A stretch of 6,240 bases of DNA from Clostridiales bacterium (GTDB taxonomy: Bacteria > Bacillota > Clostridia > Christensenellales > JAISNN01), in assembly GCA_031289865.1 (NCBI GenBank), contig JAITOQ010000041.1:1-6240 (forward strand), given 5' to 3'. Positions 1-5,592 of the stretch are shown here, piece after piece (position 1 is the first letter of the stretch; each line of letters opens with the position of its first letter). The notes below the pieces were generated by a model. It searched no databases. It worked only from the letters and a program-made list of their open reading frames with translations, and was not told the origin of the DNA. The translations under genes and the position numbers were made by a program.

Positions 1-23
1 ACTTTTTGGCGGCTCCAAAAAGT
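1..23. repeat. Perfect 9-bp inverted repeat at the window edge
   Basis: ACTTTTTGG (1-9) and CCAAAAAGT (15-23) are exact reverse complements around a 5-nt loop. On the minus strand this lies about 80 nt downstream of the aroC stop. It could be the end of an interspersed repeat or a weak hairpin in the operon's 3' region. The T-run is inside the stem rather than after it, so it is not a classical terminator. The window ends here, so its full extent is unknown. Confidence 0.6.
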
Positions 24-41
24 GACACCCTCTTCGGGTCG

Positions 42-107
42 ATTTAAAACACACCCGTGTTTTTATCATGTCCAAAGCGGATTTTAAACGCGCTTGTGTT
101 TTTACAT
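42..107 (-). other. Two similar weak hairpins downstream of aroC, possible transcript end
   Basis: On the minus strand two related units follow the aroC stop. Each has the form TAAAAACAC-4 nt-G(T/C)GTTT, followed by TTTAAAT-like sequence. The unit at 46-63 is a perfect 7-bp stem (AAAACAC/GTGTTTT) with a 4-nt loop. The unit at 86-101 has one G-U pair. The stems are A/T-rich, so a terminator role is only possible. The resemblance of the two units suggests a local duplication. Confidence 0.35.
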
Positions 108-129
108 GAGGTCATATAAAACACAAGCG
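91..129. repeat. 12-bp perfect inverted repeat spanning the aroC stop codon
   Basis: CGCTTGTGTTTT (91-102) and AAAACACAAGCG (118-129) are exact reverse complements with a 15-nt loop. One arm lies inside the last codons of aroC, and the stop codon (102-104) begins at the edge of the other arm. In the mRNA this would fold into a stem at the 3' end of the reading frame. No U-tract follows it directly, so it looks more like a 3'-stabilising or translation-end structure than a terminator. Confidence 0.6.
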
Positions 130-1190
130 GCAGCCGCCTCTATAACGGGCACTGCCCTCGGTGCTATACACGCGTCATGCCGCCCTCCGATAGCTAATTT
201 GGTATCCTTTTTTGCCGCAATATCCACGGTGTCTTGCTCTATCGCTATAGACGGAACGGGCTTGACCGCGACGCGGAATGTCACGGGCATACCGTTTGAA
301 ATGCCGCCCGTGATACCGCCGTTGTGATTTGTCCGCGTTTTGACCGCGCCGCTCTCAAAATACATTCGGTCGTTCGCTACACTTCCGCGCATTTCCGCTA
401 TATTAAAACCGCTCCCGAATTCCACGCCCTTGACCGCGGGTATCGAAAACAAAACCTTTGAGAGTACCCCCTCGAGACTGTCGTAGAGCGGTTCGCCGAC
501 CCCGACGGGAAGTCCCGTGACCACACATTCTATTATCCCGCCGACCGAATCTCCCGCGCTCCGCGCCGCTTTTATTTCGTCCTCCGCGGCTTTTGTATAC
601 GACGCGTCGAGGAACGGCAACGCCGACAAGCGAAGCTCCTCCCGTTTTGTTTCGGTCAAAATATCCGCGACCTTTGCGCCGTATTCTTTATAGGATGGCG
701 CGTGTACCGAACCGATAGCCGCGAGGTATGCAGTGACCTCTATACCGCGCTTTTGGAGTAAATCGAGGGCGATACTTCCCGCTATACAGAGCGGCGCGGT
801 CAGCCTCCCCGAAAACTGTCCCCCGCCTCTGTAGTCGTTGTAACCGCCGTACTTCACGCTCGCGGCATAGTCGGAATGAGAGGGGCGCATAACGCTTTTT
901 AATAGCCCGTAATCACTCGACCGCGTATCCGCGTTACGAATAATCGCCGCAAGCGGCGCACCCGTCGCACGCCCGTCTAAGACACCGGAAAGAATCTCTA
1001 TCTCGTCGGTTTCGCGGCGCGCAGTCGAATGAACGCCCGCGCTCGGACGTCTGCGCTCAAGAAACGCGTTTATGCGCCCTCGGTCAATCTCCGTCCCCGC
1101 GGGAACCCCCCCGATCACTACTCCGATCGCCGCCGAATGCGACTCCCCGAATACGTCTACCGTGTAATTTTTTCCTATCGATGATGACAT
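102..1190 (-). CDS. aroC: Chorismate synthase
   Basis: Predicted 362-residue chorismate synthase, which makes chorismate from EPSP by loss of phosphate and uses reduced FMN. It is the last common aromatic step and acts in the cytoplasm. Visible family motifs are FGESHS (14-19, His18), RRRPSAG (46-52), a TGAPLAAIIRNADTRSSDY block (76-94), RPSHSDY (102-108, His105), RGGGQFSGRLTAP (121-133), NHNGGITGGISNG (288-300) and GRHDACIAPRAVPVIEA (336-352, Asp339). His18, His105 and Asp339 correspond to the catalytic His/His/Asp of the family. The length is normal. The ATG at 1190 is chosen because GAGG sits 6 nt upstream and family homology starts there; an earlier in-frame ATG at 1244 reads only repeat sequence. 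Family members usually have Gly after ESH and this one has Ser19. It is the last aro gene visible, 189 bp after aroA. Confidence 0.97.
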   Translation of the reverse strand: MSSSIGKNYTVDVFGESHSAAIGVVIGGVPAGTEIDRGRINAFLERRRPSAGVHSTARRETDEIEILSGVLDGRATGAPLAAIIRNADTRSSDYGLLKSVMRPSHSDYAASVKYGGYNDYRGGGQFSGRLTAPLCIAGSIALDLLQKRGIEVTAYLAAIGSVHAPSYKEYGAKVADILTETKREELRLSALPFLDASYTKAAEDEIKAARSAGDSVGGIIECVVTGLPVGVGEPLYDSLEGVLSKVLFSIPAVKGVEFGSGFNIAEMRGSVANDRMYFESGAVKTRTNHNGGITGGISNGMPVTFRVAVKPVPSIAIEQDTVDIAAKKDTKLAIGGRHDACIAPRAVPVIEAAAACVLYDLM

Positions 1191-1195
1191 GGTTT

Positions 1196-1200
1196 TCCTC
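1196..1200 (-). promoter_or_regulatory. Ribosome binding site deciding the aroC start
   Basis: GAGGA on the minus strand lies 5 nt upstream of the ATG at 1190. It lies inside the longer frame that begins at 1244, so it supports the shorter protein. Confidence 0.8.
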
Positions 1201-1223
1201 ACTTTTTCGGGACGATGTTTTTT

Positions 1224-1400
1224 AATGCAGAATGCAGAATGCAAAATGCAGAATTGCGGATTTTAAAAATATATTTTAGATCTCGTACAACCGACGTTTT
1301 AGATTCTTCGCTTTGCTCAGAATGACACCGATTTTTCTTTTTATCCGCCATTCTGCATTCTGCATTTTGCATTCTGCATTTAAAAAGCATTCTGCATTTT
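1224..1400. repeat. Interspersed heptad-flanked element, copy 1 (aroA-aroC gap)
   Basis: The left arm (1224-1261) is four AATGCAG-type heptads ending in AATTGCGGAT. The right arm (1343-1380) is its inverted copy, matching at 35 of 38 positions. Between them, at 1294-1329 and in minus orientation, lies the shared core (GTGTCATTCTGAGCAAAGC followed by GAAGAATCTAAAACG). A further heptad fragment at 1387-1400 is inside the end of aroA. Mobile-element-like inverted ends are clear, but no transposase gene is present in the window. In RNA the arms could pair into a long hairpin. Confidence 0.85.
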
Positions 1401-2717
1401 GCCCAAATCTCTAAAGAAGTCCGGATACGACTTATTCACCGCTTCCGCGCCGCGTACCGTCACTATACCGTTTGACGCGCAAGAGAGTACCGCCGCCGAC
1501 ATGGCTATTCTGTGGTCGTTTAGGCTGTCCGCCGTACCGCCTAAATACGCTTCTATACCGTCTATAATAAGGCTGTCTCCCTCAATTCTCGCCCGCCCGC
1601 CGCAAGCCGTTAAAAGTCCTCTCACCGCCTCTAAGCGGTCGCTCTCCTTTAATCTCAATCTGCCCGCGTTCCGAAATACCGTTCTGCCCTTTGCGACCCC
1701 CGCCGCAACCGCAAGCACGGGTACGAGGTCGGGAATATTCCGCGCATCTATCTCCGTACCGACCAAAGCGGATTTTTTTACCGTGAGCAAATCGCCGGTA
1801 AAAGAAATATTTCCGCCCATACGCCTCAAAATATCGACGGCGGCTCTGTCGGGCTGTTTTGAGTCGGGATTTAATCCCTTGAGAACTATATCCCCGTTTA
1901 AGACCCCCGCAACTATAAAGAACGCCGCATTTGACCAATCGCCCTCTACCGTAATGCGTTTCGGCGAAACATACGCCGCGCCGCCGTCTATCTCGTAGCC
2001 CGTTTCCGTCTTGTTCACCCTTGAATAAAACGTCTCTTTGCCGTCGGTCTTATTTTCGTTTACCGAAAATTTCCTTATGACGTCCTCCGTTATATCCACA
2101 TACCCCTCGGACTCCGCGCCGCTCTCCGTCAAGACGACGCTCTTCCCAGACACCAGCGGCAAAGCCATCAAAAGTCCCGATGTAAACTGTGAGCTGATCT
2201 TTCCCCCTATCCTATACGTTCCCGCCGTCAGCCGCCCCGAAACGGAGAGTACGGAGCCGTTTTTACGCGTTTCTATACCGTGCTTTTCAAGTACGTCCAA
2301 CAATTCGCCGTTCGGGCGTTCGGGCAGTCTGCCCTCCATATAAAATTCGACGGGTATTCCGAGCGCGGCGGCATACGGGATAAGAAAGCGAAGTGTCGAG
2401 CCGCTCTCTCCGCAATAGAGTTTAACGGGAGCGCGTGTTTTTTTGTCGTCCGTGACGATGAGGGCATCGTCCCCTACAATACTCTTTTGCGTGATAGGAA
2501 CGACCCTGCACCCGCCGTCCGTTTGCTCCGTAAACTCCGCGCCGAGCGCAATCAAGCATCTCCTTGTCGCCTCTACGTCCGCGGAATTATTCAGCCCGTA
2601 AATAACCGTCTCTCCGTTCGCCGCCGCCGCACAGAGCATAATCCTATGAGCAACAGACTTTGAGGTGAGTACGTCTATAGACCCTTTTAAAAAGGATTTT
2701 TTTAAAGCTATCTCCAT
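1380..2717 (-). CDS. aroA: 3-phosphoshikimate 1-carboxyvinyltransferase (EPSP synthase)
   Basis: Predicted 445-residue EPSP synthase, which joins shikimate 3-phosphate and phosphoenolpyruvate in the sixth shikimate step. Landmarks in order are SKSVAHR (19-25), GESGSTLRFLIP (103-114), GRLPERP (129-135), SSQFTSGLLMALPL (175-188), EGDWSNAAFF (258-267), NIPDLVPVLAVAA (327-339, with the catalytic-type Asp330), RLRLKESDRLEA (353-364), LNDHRIAMSAAV (399-410) and VNKSYPDFF (427-435). The set is complete, so the enzyme should be active. Length is close to the family norm; the linker at about 216-248 looks slightly long. The ATG at 2717 has GAGGAA 3 nt upstream (2721-2726). The end is unusual: after FFRDLGK the last five residues MQNAF are encoded by the neighbouring heptad repeat, and the TAA abuts the inverted repeat. 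It lies between aroB (346-bp gap) and aroC (189-bp gap). Confidence 0.97.
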   Translation of the reverse strand: MEIALKKSFLKGSIDVLTSKSVAHRIMLCAAAANGETVIYGLNNSADVEATRRCLIALGAEFTEQTDGGCRVVPITQKSIVGDDALIVTDDKKTRAPVKLYCGESGSTLRFLIPYAAALGIPVEFYMEGRLPERPNGELLDVLEKHGIETRKNGSVLSVSGRLTAGTYRIGGKISSQFTSGLLMALPLVSGKSVVLTESGAESEGYVDITEDVIRKFSVNENKTDGKETFYSRVNKTETGYEIDGGAAYVSPKRITVEGDWSNAAFFIVAGVLNGDIVLKGLNPDSKQPDRAAVDILRRMGGNISFTGDLLTVKKSALVGTEIDARNIPDLVPVLAVAAGVAKGRTVFRNAGRLRLKESDRLEAVRGLLTACGGRARIEGDSLIIDGIEAYLGGTADSLNDHRIAMSAAVLSCASNGIVTVRGAEAVNKSYPDFFRDLGKMQNAF

Positions 2718-2730
2718 TACTTCCTCGCTA

Positions 2731-2749
2731 ACGTTTTAGATTCTTCGCT
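2731..2749 (-). repeat. Partial copy of the interspersed core upstream of aroA
   Basis: The minus strand reads AGCGAAGAATCTAAAACGT, the conserved part of the repeat core. It ends only a few bases before the aroA ribosome binding site at 2721-2726. It is truncated and in the opposite orientation to the core at 2903-2948 in the same gap. Confidence 0.75.
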
Positions 2750-2754
2750 TATTT

Positions 2755-2999
2755 AATGCAGAATTGCAAAATGCAGAATGCAGAATGCAGAATGCAGAAT
2801 GCAGAATGCAGAATGCAGAATGCAGAATTGCGGATTTTAAAGTAGGCGTTCTCTTGTAGGAGCTACCGCCATCGGTCGCCCGTAATCCGAACAATAAAGC
2901 ATGTGTCATTCTGAGCCTGCGAAGAATCTCAAACGATTTCTCCGAATCGTATCTCTCAATATCCTTAATTTTCAACTTTCCACTTTCAACTTTCAATTT
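2755..2999. repeat. Interspersed heptad-flanked element, copy 2 (aroB-aroA gap)
   Basis: The left arm (2755-2835) has AATGCAG heptads, with eight perfect units in a row at 2770-2825, then AATTGCGGAT. Its middle differs from the other copies (2836-2900), and the core follows at 2903-2948 (CATTCTGAGCCTGC, then GAAGAATCTCAAACGATTTC). The right end has the same ATCTCT-CAATATCC flank as other copies but carries a different heptad family (minus strand AAATTGA, AAGTTGA, AAGTGGA, AAGTTGA; plus coordinates 2967-2999). The two ends therefore do not match each other. Together with the flanking partial core and the tandem duplication, this accounts for the 346-bp gap; no gene is seen in it. Confidence 0.85.
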
Positions 3000-3087
3000 A
3001 GAAACTCCCCGACTTTATCGTATCTCTCAATATCCTTAATTTTCAACTTTCCACTTTCAACTTTCAATTTAGAAACTCCCCGACTTT
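2946..3087. repeat. Exact 71-bp tandem duplication including the end of aroB
   Basis: Bases 2946-3016 and 3017-3087 are identical, 71 bp each. The unit contains the right end of repeat copy 2, its heptads and the final seven codons plus stop of aroB. The true aroB end is in the right copy; the left copy is an orphan 3' tail. The perfect identity suggests a recent event or an assembly artefact. Confidence 0.95.
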
Positions 3088-4122
3088 TTCCGTTTCCACC
3101 TCGTACAAAAAGCAATCTCCTATATCCCGTACGAGTACGAACGCGAGCTTTCCCCGTCCTATCTTTTTGTCGCGTAAAATAACCTCCGTCATTTCATGCG
3201 CCGTAAAGGGACAAGCCGTATCCGCGCCGCATCTGTCGAGGAGCTTCTTTATTTTATCATATCCCGCGGGATTTAGAAAGCCTTTTCGATAGGATAATTC
3301 CGCAATATAGCGAATTCCTATCCCAACGCACGCGCCGTGGCGCAGCTTATAGCCCGAAAGGGTTTCGACGGCATGTCCTATCGTGTGTCCGAGATTTAAA
3401 AATTTGCGGATATTTTCTTCCTTTTCGTCGCGCTCAACGACGCTTGCTTTGATTCTGACGGATTCGGCGGCAATCTTTTCGGCGAGAGCCGTCCGATATG
3501 CGGAAATCGGCGCGTCCGAAATCAATTTAAATAACCTTCCCCCGTCCAAAATCGCGTGCTTGACGACCTCTCCGTCCCCGTCGGAGAGCAGCTCGTCCGA
3601 AAGCGTCTTAAAAAAATCCGTGTCGCATATCACGGCGGTAGGCTGATGAAAGCACCCCGCGAGATTTTTTCCGACCGAAAGGTCTATCCCCGTCTTGCCG
3701 CCGACCGACGAATCAACCGCCGCAAGGAGGGTTGTCGGGAGCTGTATATAGCGTATTCCGCGGAGATAGGTCGCCGCCGCAAACCCCGCCATATCCCCCG
3801 TGACGCCGCCGCCGAGAGCGACTACACAATCCGTCCGCGACAGCTTATTCGCCGCTAAAAACTCCAAAATCTTGACGTATTCCGTCGTGTTTTTGGAGGC
3901 TTCGCCGTTTAAAAAGACATATTTGACGACATCGAAGCCGCTCTCTCTCAAGTTTTTTTCCGTCGCCGCCGCATACAAGCCGTCGACGATATCGTCGGTC
4001 ACAAGCGCAAGCTTTTTCGCGCCCTCCGCGCTTTCGCGTATCAGCCGCCCGAACCCGCTCGACACACCCGCTCCGATAGTCACATTGTAGCCGCGCCCGA
4101 CGTTTACTTTTATAATTTCCAT
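3064..4122 (-). CDS. aroB: 3-dehydroquinate synthase
   Basis: Predicted 352-residue dehydroquinate synthase, an NAD- and divalent-metal-dependent enzyme that cyclises DAHP to 3-dehydroquinate, the second shikimate step. The NAD-binding region GGGVTGDMAGFAAATYLRG (104-122) is followed by QLPTTLLAAVDSSVGGKTGID (127-147) and GKNLAGCFHQP (151-161). Metal ligands expected in the family are present: Glu185 in GDGEVVKH, His246 in LNLGHTIGH and His262 in RHGACVGIG. The DKK motif is at 318-320. Length is typical and no key residue is missing. The ATG at 4122 is supported by GAGGAA (4128-4133) 5 nt upstream. The C-terminus reads VGEFLN, and the TGA stop lies within the AAATTGAAAGTTGA heptads, so the repeat borders the reading frame directly. 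It follows aroF after a 276-bp gap filled by a repeat element. Confidence 0.97.
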   Translation of the reverse strand: MEIIKVNVGRGYNVTIGAGVSSGFGRLIRESAEGAKKLALVTDDIVDGLYAAATEKNLRESGFDVVKYVFLNGEASKNTTEYVKILEFLAANKLSRTDCVVALGGGVTGDMAGFAAATYLRGIRYIQLPTTLLAAVDSSVGGKTGIDLSVGKNLAGCFHQPTAVICDTDFFKTLSDELLSDGDGEVVKHAILDGGRLFKLISDAPISAYRTALAEKIAAESVRIKASVVERDEKEENIRKFLNLGHTIGHAVETLSGYKLRHGACVGIGIRYIAELSYRKGFLNPAGYDKIKKLLDRCGADTACPFTAHEMTEVILRDKKIGRGKLAFVLVRDIGDCFLYEVETEKVGEFLN

Positions 4123-4142
4123 TTATGTTCCTCTATCTTTTT

Positions 4143-4330
4143 AATGCAGAATGCAAAATGCAGAATGCAGAATTGCGGATTTTAAAGTAGGTGTCATTCC
4201 GTACCACATCGTCCCGTATCCAAATAAATAGTTGTTGTCATTCTGAGCTTGCGAAGAATCTAAAACGATTTCTTTGAATTGCATCTTTAATTATCCTCAA
4301 TTCTGCATTCTGCATTCTGCATTTTGCATT
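4143..4330. repeat. Interspersed heptad-flanked element, copy 3 (aroF-aroB gap)
   Basis: This is the cleanest copy, 188 bp. The left arm (4143-4180) is four AATGCAG-type heptads plus AATTGCGGAT. The right arm (4293-4330) is the inverted counterpart ending in ATCCTCAATT, matching at 35 of 38 positions. The inside contains TTTTAAAGTAGGTGTCATTC, a CCACATCGTCCC remnant, and the core at 4236-4278 (GTCATTCTGAGCTTGC, then GAAGAATCTAAAACGATTTC). The core is itself an imperfect palindrome (ATTCT...AGAAT). Size and inverted ends resemble a MITE or REP-type element. Confidence 0.88.
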
Positions 4331-4358
4331 GAAAAATCGGTGAACGGGCTTCTGAAAA

Positions 4359-4376
4359 ACGTTTCTATTCTTCGTC
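4359..4376 (-). repeat. Degenerate core-like fragment
   Basis: The minus strand reads GACGAAGAATAGAAACGT, close to the core GCGAAGAATCTAAAACG but lacking two bases. It lies between element copy 3 and the end of aroF, and may be a decayed older insertion. Confidence 0.4.
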
Positions 4377-4392
4377 CGTTGCGATGATGGAT

Positions 4393-4407
4393 GCAACGTC
4401 ACGTTGC
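4393..4407. repeat. Palindrome containing the aroF stop codon
   Basis: GCAACGT and ACGTTGC (4393-4399 and 4401-4407) are perfect 7-bp inverted arms around one base. The aroF TGA (4399-4401) is at the centre, and the last codons GCA ACG form one arm. A related sequence, ATGCAACATCACATTGCC, occurs at 5788-5805 in the solitary repeat, so this is a repeat family rather than a chance palindrome. Confidence 0.7.
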
Positions 4408-5226
4408 CTTCCCGAACAGTTCCGCCATTCCGGATAATTTTTTTGAAATTACGTCGAATTCCGTAGGCAGTATGGATTGGTCGCCGTCGCAGAGCGCGTT
4501 TTCGGGATCGTTGTGCACCTCTATAATCAAGCCGTCCGCGCCCGCCGCCATGCTCGCGTACGACATAGGCGCGACAAGCTTTGCGATACCCGTCGAATGG
4601 CTGGGATCGACGATGATAGGGAGGTGGGTCGCCTCTTTTATGATAGGAATGCACGAGAGGTCGAGGGTATTCCTCGTCACCCCCTCAAACGTACGGATTC
4701 CGCGTTCGCATAGAATGACGCGGTAATTCCCCTCCGACATGATGTATTCCGCGCTCATCAAAAACTCTTGCAAGGTATTCGCAAGCCCGCGCTTCAACAA
4801 AATCGGCTTGTCCGTCCTACCAAGTTCTTTAAGAAGCTCAAAGTTTTGCATGTTGCGCGCCCCGACTTGAATAATATCCACGTCCGAAAAAAGGCTCAAA
4901 TGGTTGATATTCATGATTTCCGTCACTATCGGGAGTCCCGTGACGCGCTTTGCCTCCGATAGGTAATCCATACCGAGAGCCTTTAAGCCTTGAAACGCAT
5001 ACGGCGACGAACGCGGCTTAAACGCGCCCCCCCTCAGCATGTGCGCACCCGACGCTTTGACGGCGCGTGCTATCCCGATGATTTGCTCCTCCGATTCGAC
5101 CGAACAAGGCCCCGCAATCAGCGTGAAATTGTTCCCGCCGACCTTGACGCCGCCGATATCGAGTACCGTGTCTTCGGGGTGATTTTTACGGCTTACGCTT
5201 TTGAAAGCCTTTTCTTTGAGTTCCAT
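4399..5226 (-). CDS. aroF: 3-deoxy-7-phosphoheptulonate (DAHP) synthase, class I-beta, catalytic domain only
   Basis: Predicted 275-residue enzyme condensing phosphoenolpyruvate with erythrose 4-phosphate, the committed shikimate step. Motifs are IAGPCSVES (37-45), LRGGAFKPRSSPYAFQG (64-80), IIQVGARNMQNF (118-129), ILLKRG (142-147), ILCERGIRTFE (171-181), VDPSHS (206-211) and EVHNDPENALCDGDQS (236-251). The metal ligands Cys41, His210, Glu236 and Asp247 match those of the Thermotoga maritima enzyme. Similarity to that protein starts at SRKNHPEDTVLD, so the N-terminal ferredoxin-like regulatory domain (roughly 60 residues) is absent. The ATG at 5226 is chosen because only repeat-encoded residues precede it; AGG lies 7 nt upstream, a weaker site than those of the other aro genes. 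The last two residues and the stop lie in a palindrome. It is the first structural gene after the attenuator. Confidence 0.96.
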   Translation of the reverse strand: MELKEKAFKSVSRKNHPEDTVLDIGGVKVGGNNFTLIAGPCSVESEEQIIGIARAVKASGAHMLRGGAFKPRSSPYAFQGLKALGMDYLSEAKRVTGLPIVTEIMNINHLSLFSDVDIIQVGARNMQNFELLKELGRTDKPILLKRGLANTLQEFLMSAEYIMSEGNYRVILCERGIRTFEGVTRNTLDLSCIPIIKEATHLPIIVDPSHSTGIAKLVAPMSYASMAAGADGLIIEVHNDPENALCDGDQSILPTEFDVISKKLSGMAELFGKAT

Positions 5227-5241
5227 TTTAAAACCTGCCTT

Positions 5242-5471
5242 TTTTAGGTAACAAGTAATAAGTAATAGGTAATAAGTAAGGATTTTTTTAATGCAGAATG
5301 CAGAATGCAGAATGCAAAATGCAGAATTGCGGATTTTAAAGTAGGTGTCATTCCGTAGGGGACGATGACCACATCGTCCCACAAAAGCGAAGAATCTAAA
5401 ACGATTTCTCCGAACCTATATCTCTAATTATCCGCACTTATTACCTATTACTTATTACTTGTTACCTAAAA
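5242..5471. repeat. Nested repeat element, copy 4, with perfect 36-bp inverted ends
   Basis: Bases 5242-5277 and 5436-5471 are exact reverse complements made of a third heptad family (GTAATAA, GTAATAG, GTAACAA). Inside the left arm lies an AATGCAG array (5290-5324) ending AATTGCGGAT, then TTTTAAAGTAGGTGTCATTC, a 9-bp perfect hairpin (GGGACGATG 5359-5367 with CATCGTCCC 5372-5380), and the core at 5386-5416. The right flank CTCTAATTATCCGC matches the end of copies 2 and 3 but joins the third heptad family. It occupies the untranslated leader between the attenuator terminator and aroF, so it should be transcribed with the operon. Confidence 0.88.
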
Positions 5472-5474
5472 CAA

Positions 5475-5499
5475 CCTATTACTTATTACCTATTACTTT
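5475..5499. repeat. Extra GTAATAG/GTAATAA heptad tract
   Basis: The plus strand reads CCTATTACTTATTACC and continues with the same unit to 5499. It belongs to the family that forms the ends of the element at 5242-5471, and sits just outside its right end after a short AAACAA joint. It probably marks a second, partial end. Confidence 0.7.
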
Positions 5500-5525
5500 C
5501 TGTCGCTTAACTATTGCTTGCTGCT

Positions 5526-5560
5526 AAAAACAAAAAGAGCCGCCATATATCGGCAGCTCC
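5526..5560 (-). terminator. Intrinsic terminator of the aro leader (attenuator)
   Basis: The minus strand reads GAGCTGCC, loop GATATAT, GGCGGCTC, then TTTTTGTTTTT. The stem is 8 bp with one U-G pair (5552-5559 with 5537-5544) and is directly followed by a T-rich tail. It lies 33 nt after the leader-peptide stop and 300 nt before aroF, on the same strand and downstream of the strong promoter. Termination at this place would stop transcription before the aro genes. A terminator for the nuclease gene is less likely, because the aro promoter lies between them. Confidence 0.87.
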
Positions 5561-5592
5561 GTGTCTTTAAAAAAAACCCTGTCAACATACGT

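Noticed and set aside
1191..1244. Longer aroC start at 1244
   Set aside because: The added residues (HSAFCIKK) come from the repeat, and the ribosome binding site and homology both point to 1190.
1199..1390. Minus-strand frame of 63 residues (contains CHSEQSEESK and HSAFCI-like text)
   Set aside because: It is wholly translated from the interspersed repeat. The same peptide scraps appear in every repeat copy, and there is no ribosome binding site.
1399..1998. Plus-strand frame of 199 residues
   Set aside because: Antisense shadow of aroA; no ribosome binding site or recognisable motif.
2770..2825. CRISPR array
   Set aside because: Contiguous 7-bp units without spacers; a simple heptad tandem repeat.
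2736..2996. Minus-strand frame of 86 residues in the aroB-aroA gap
   Set aside because: Encoded by heptads (repeated CILHSAF) and the core; repeat translation, not a gene.
3556..3858. Plus-strand frames opposite aroB
   Set aside because: Shadows of a well-conserved gene on the other strand.
4238..4654. Minus-strand frame of 138 residues overlapping the aroF end
   Set aside because: It runs through repeat copy 3 and then out of frame through aroF, which is clearly coding in another frame.
5227..5382. N-terminal extension of aroF to the ATG at 5382
   Set aside because: The 52 extra residues are translated repeat sequence (heptads and core) and do not resemble the DAHP synthase regulatory domain.
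5580..5585. Second minus-strand -35 box (TTGACA) after the leader stop
   Set aside because: No -10 hexamer at a suitable distance; the position falls in the attenuator hairpin region.
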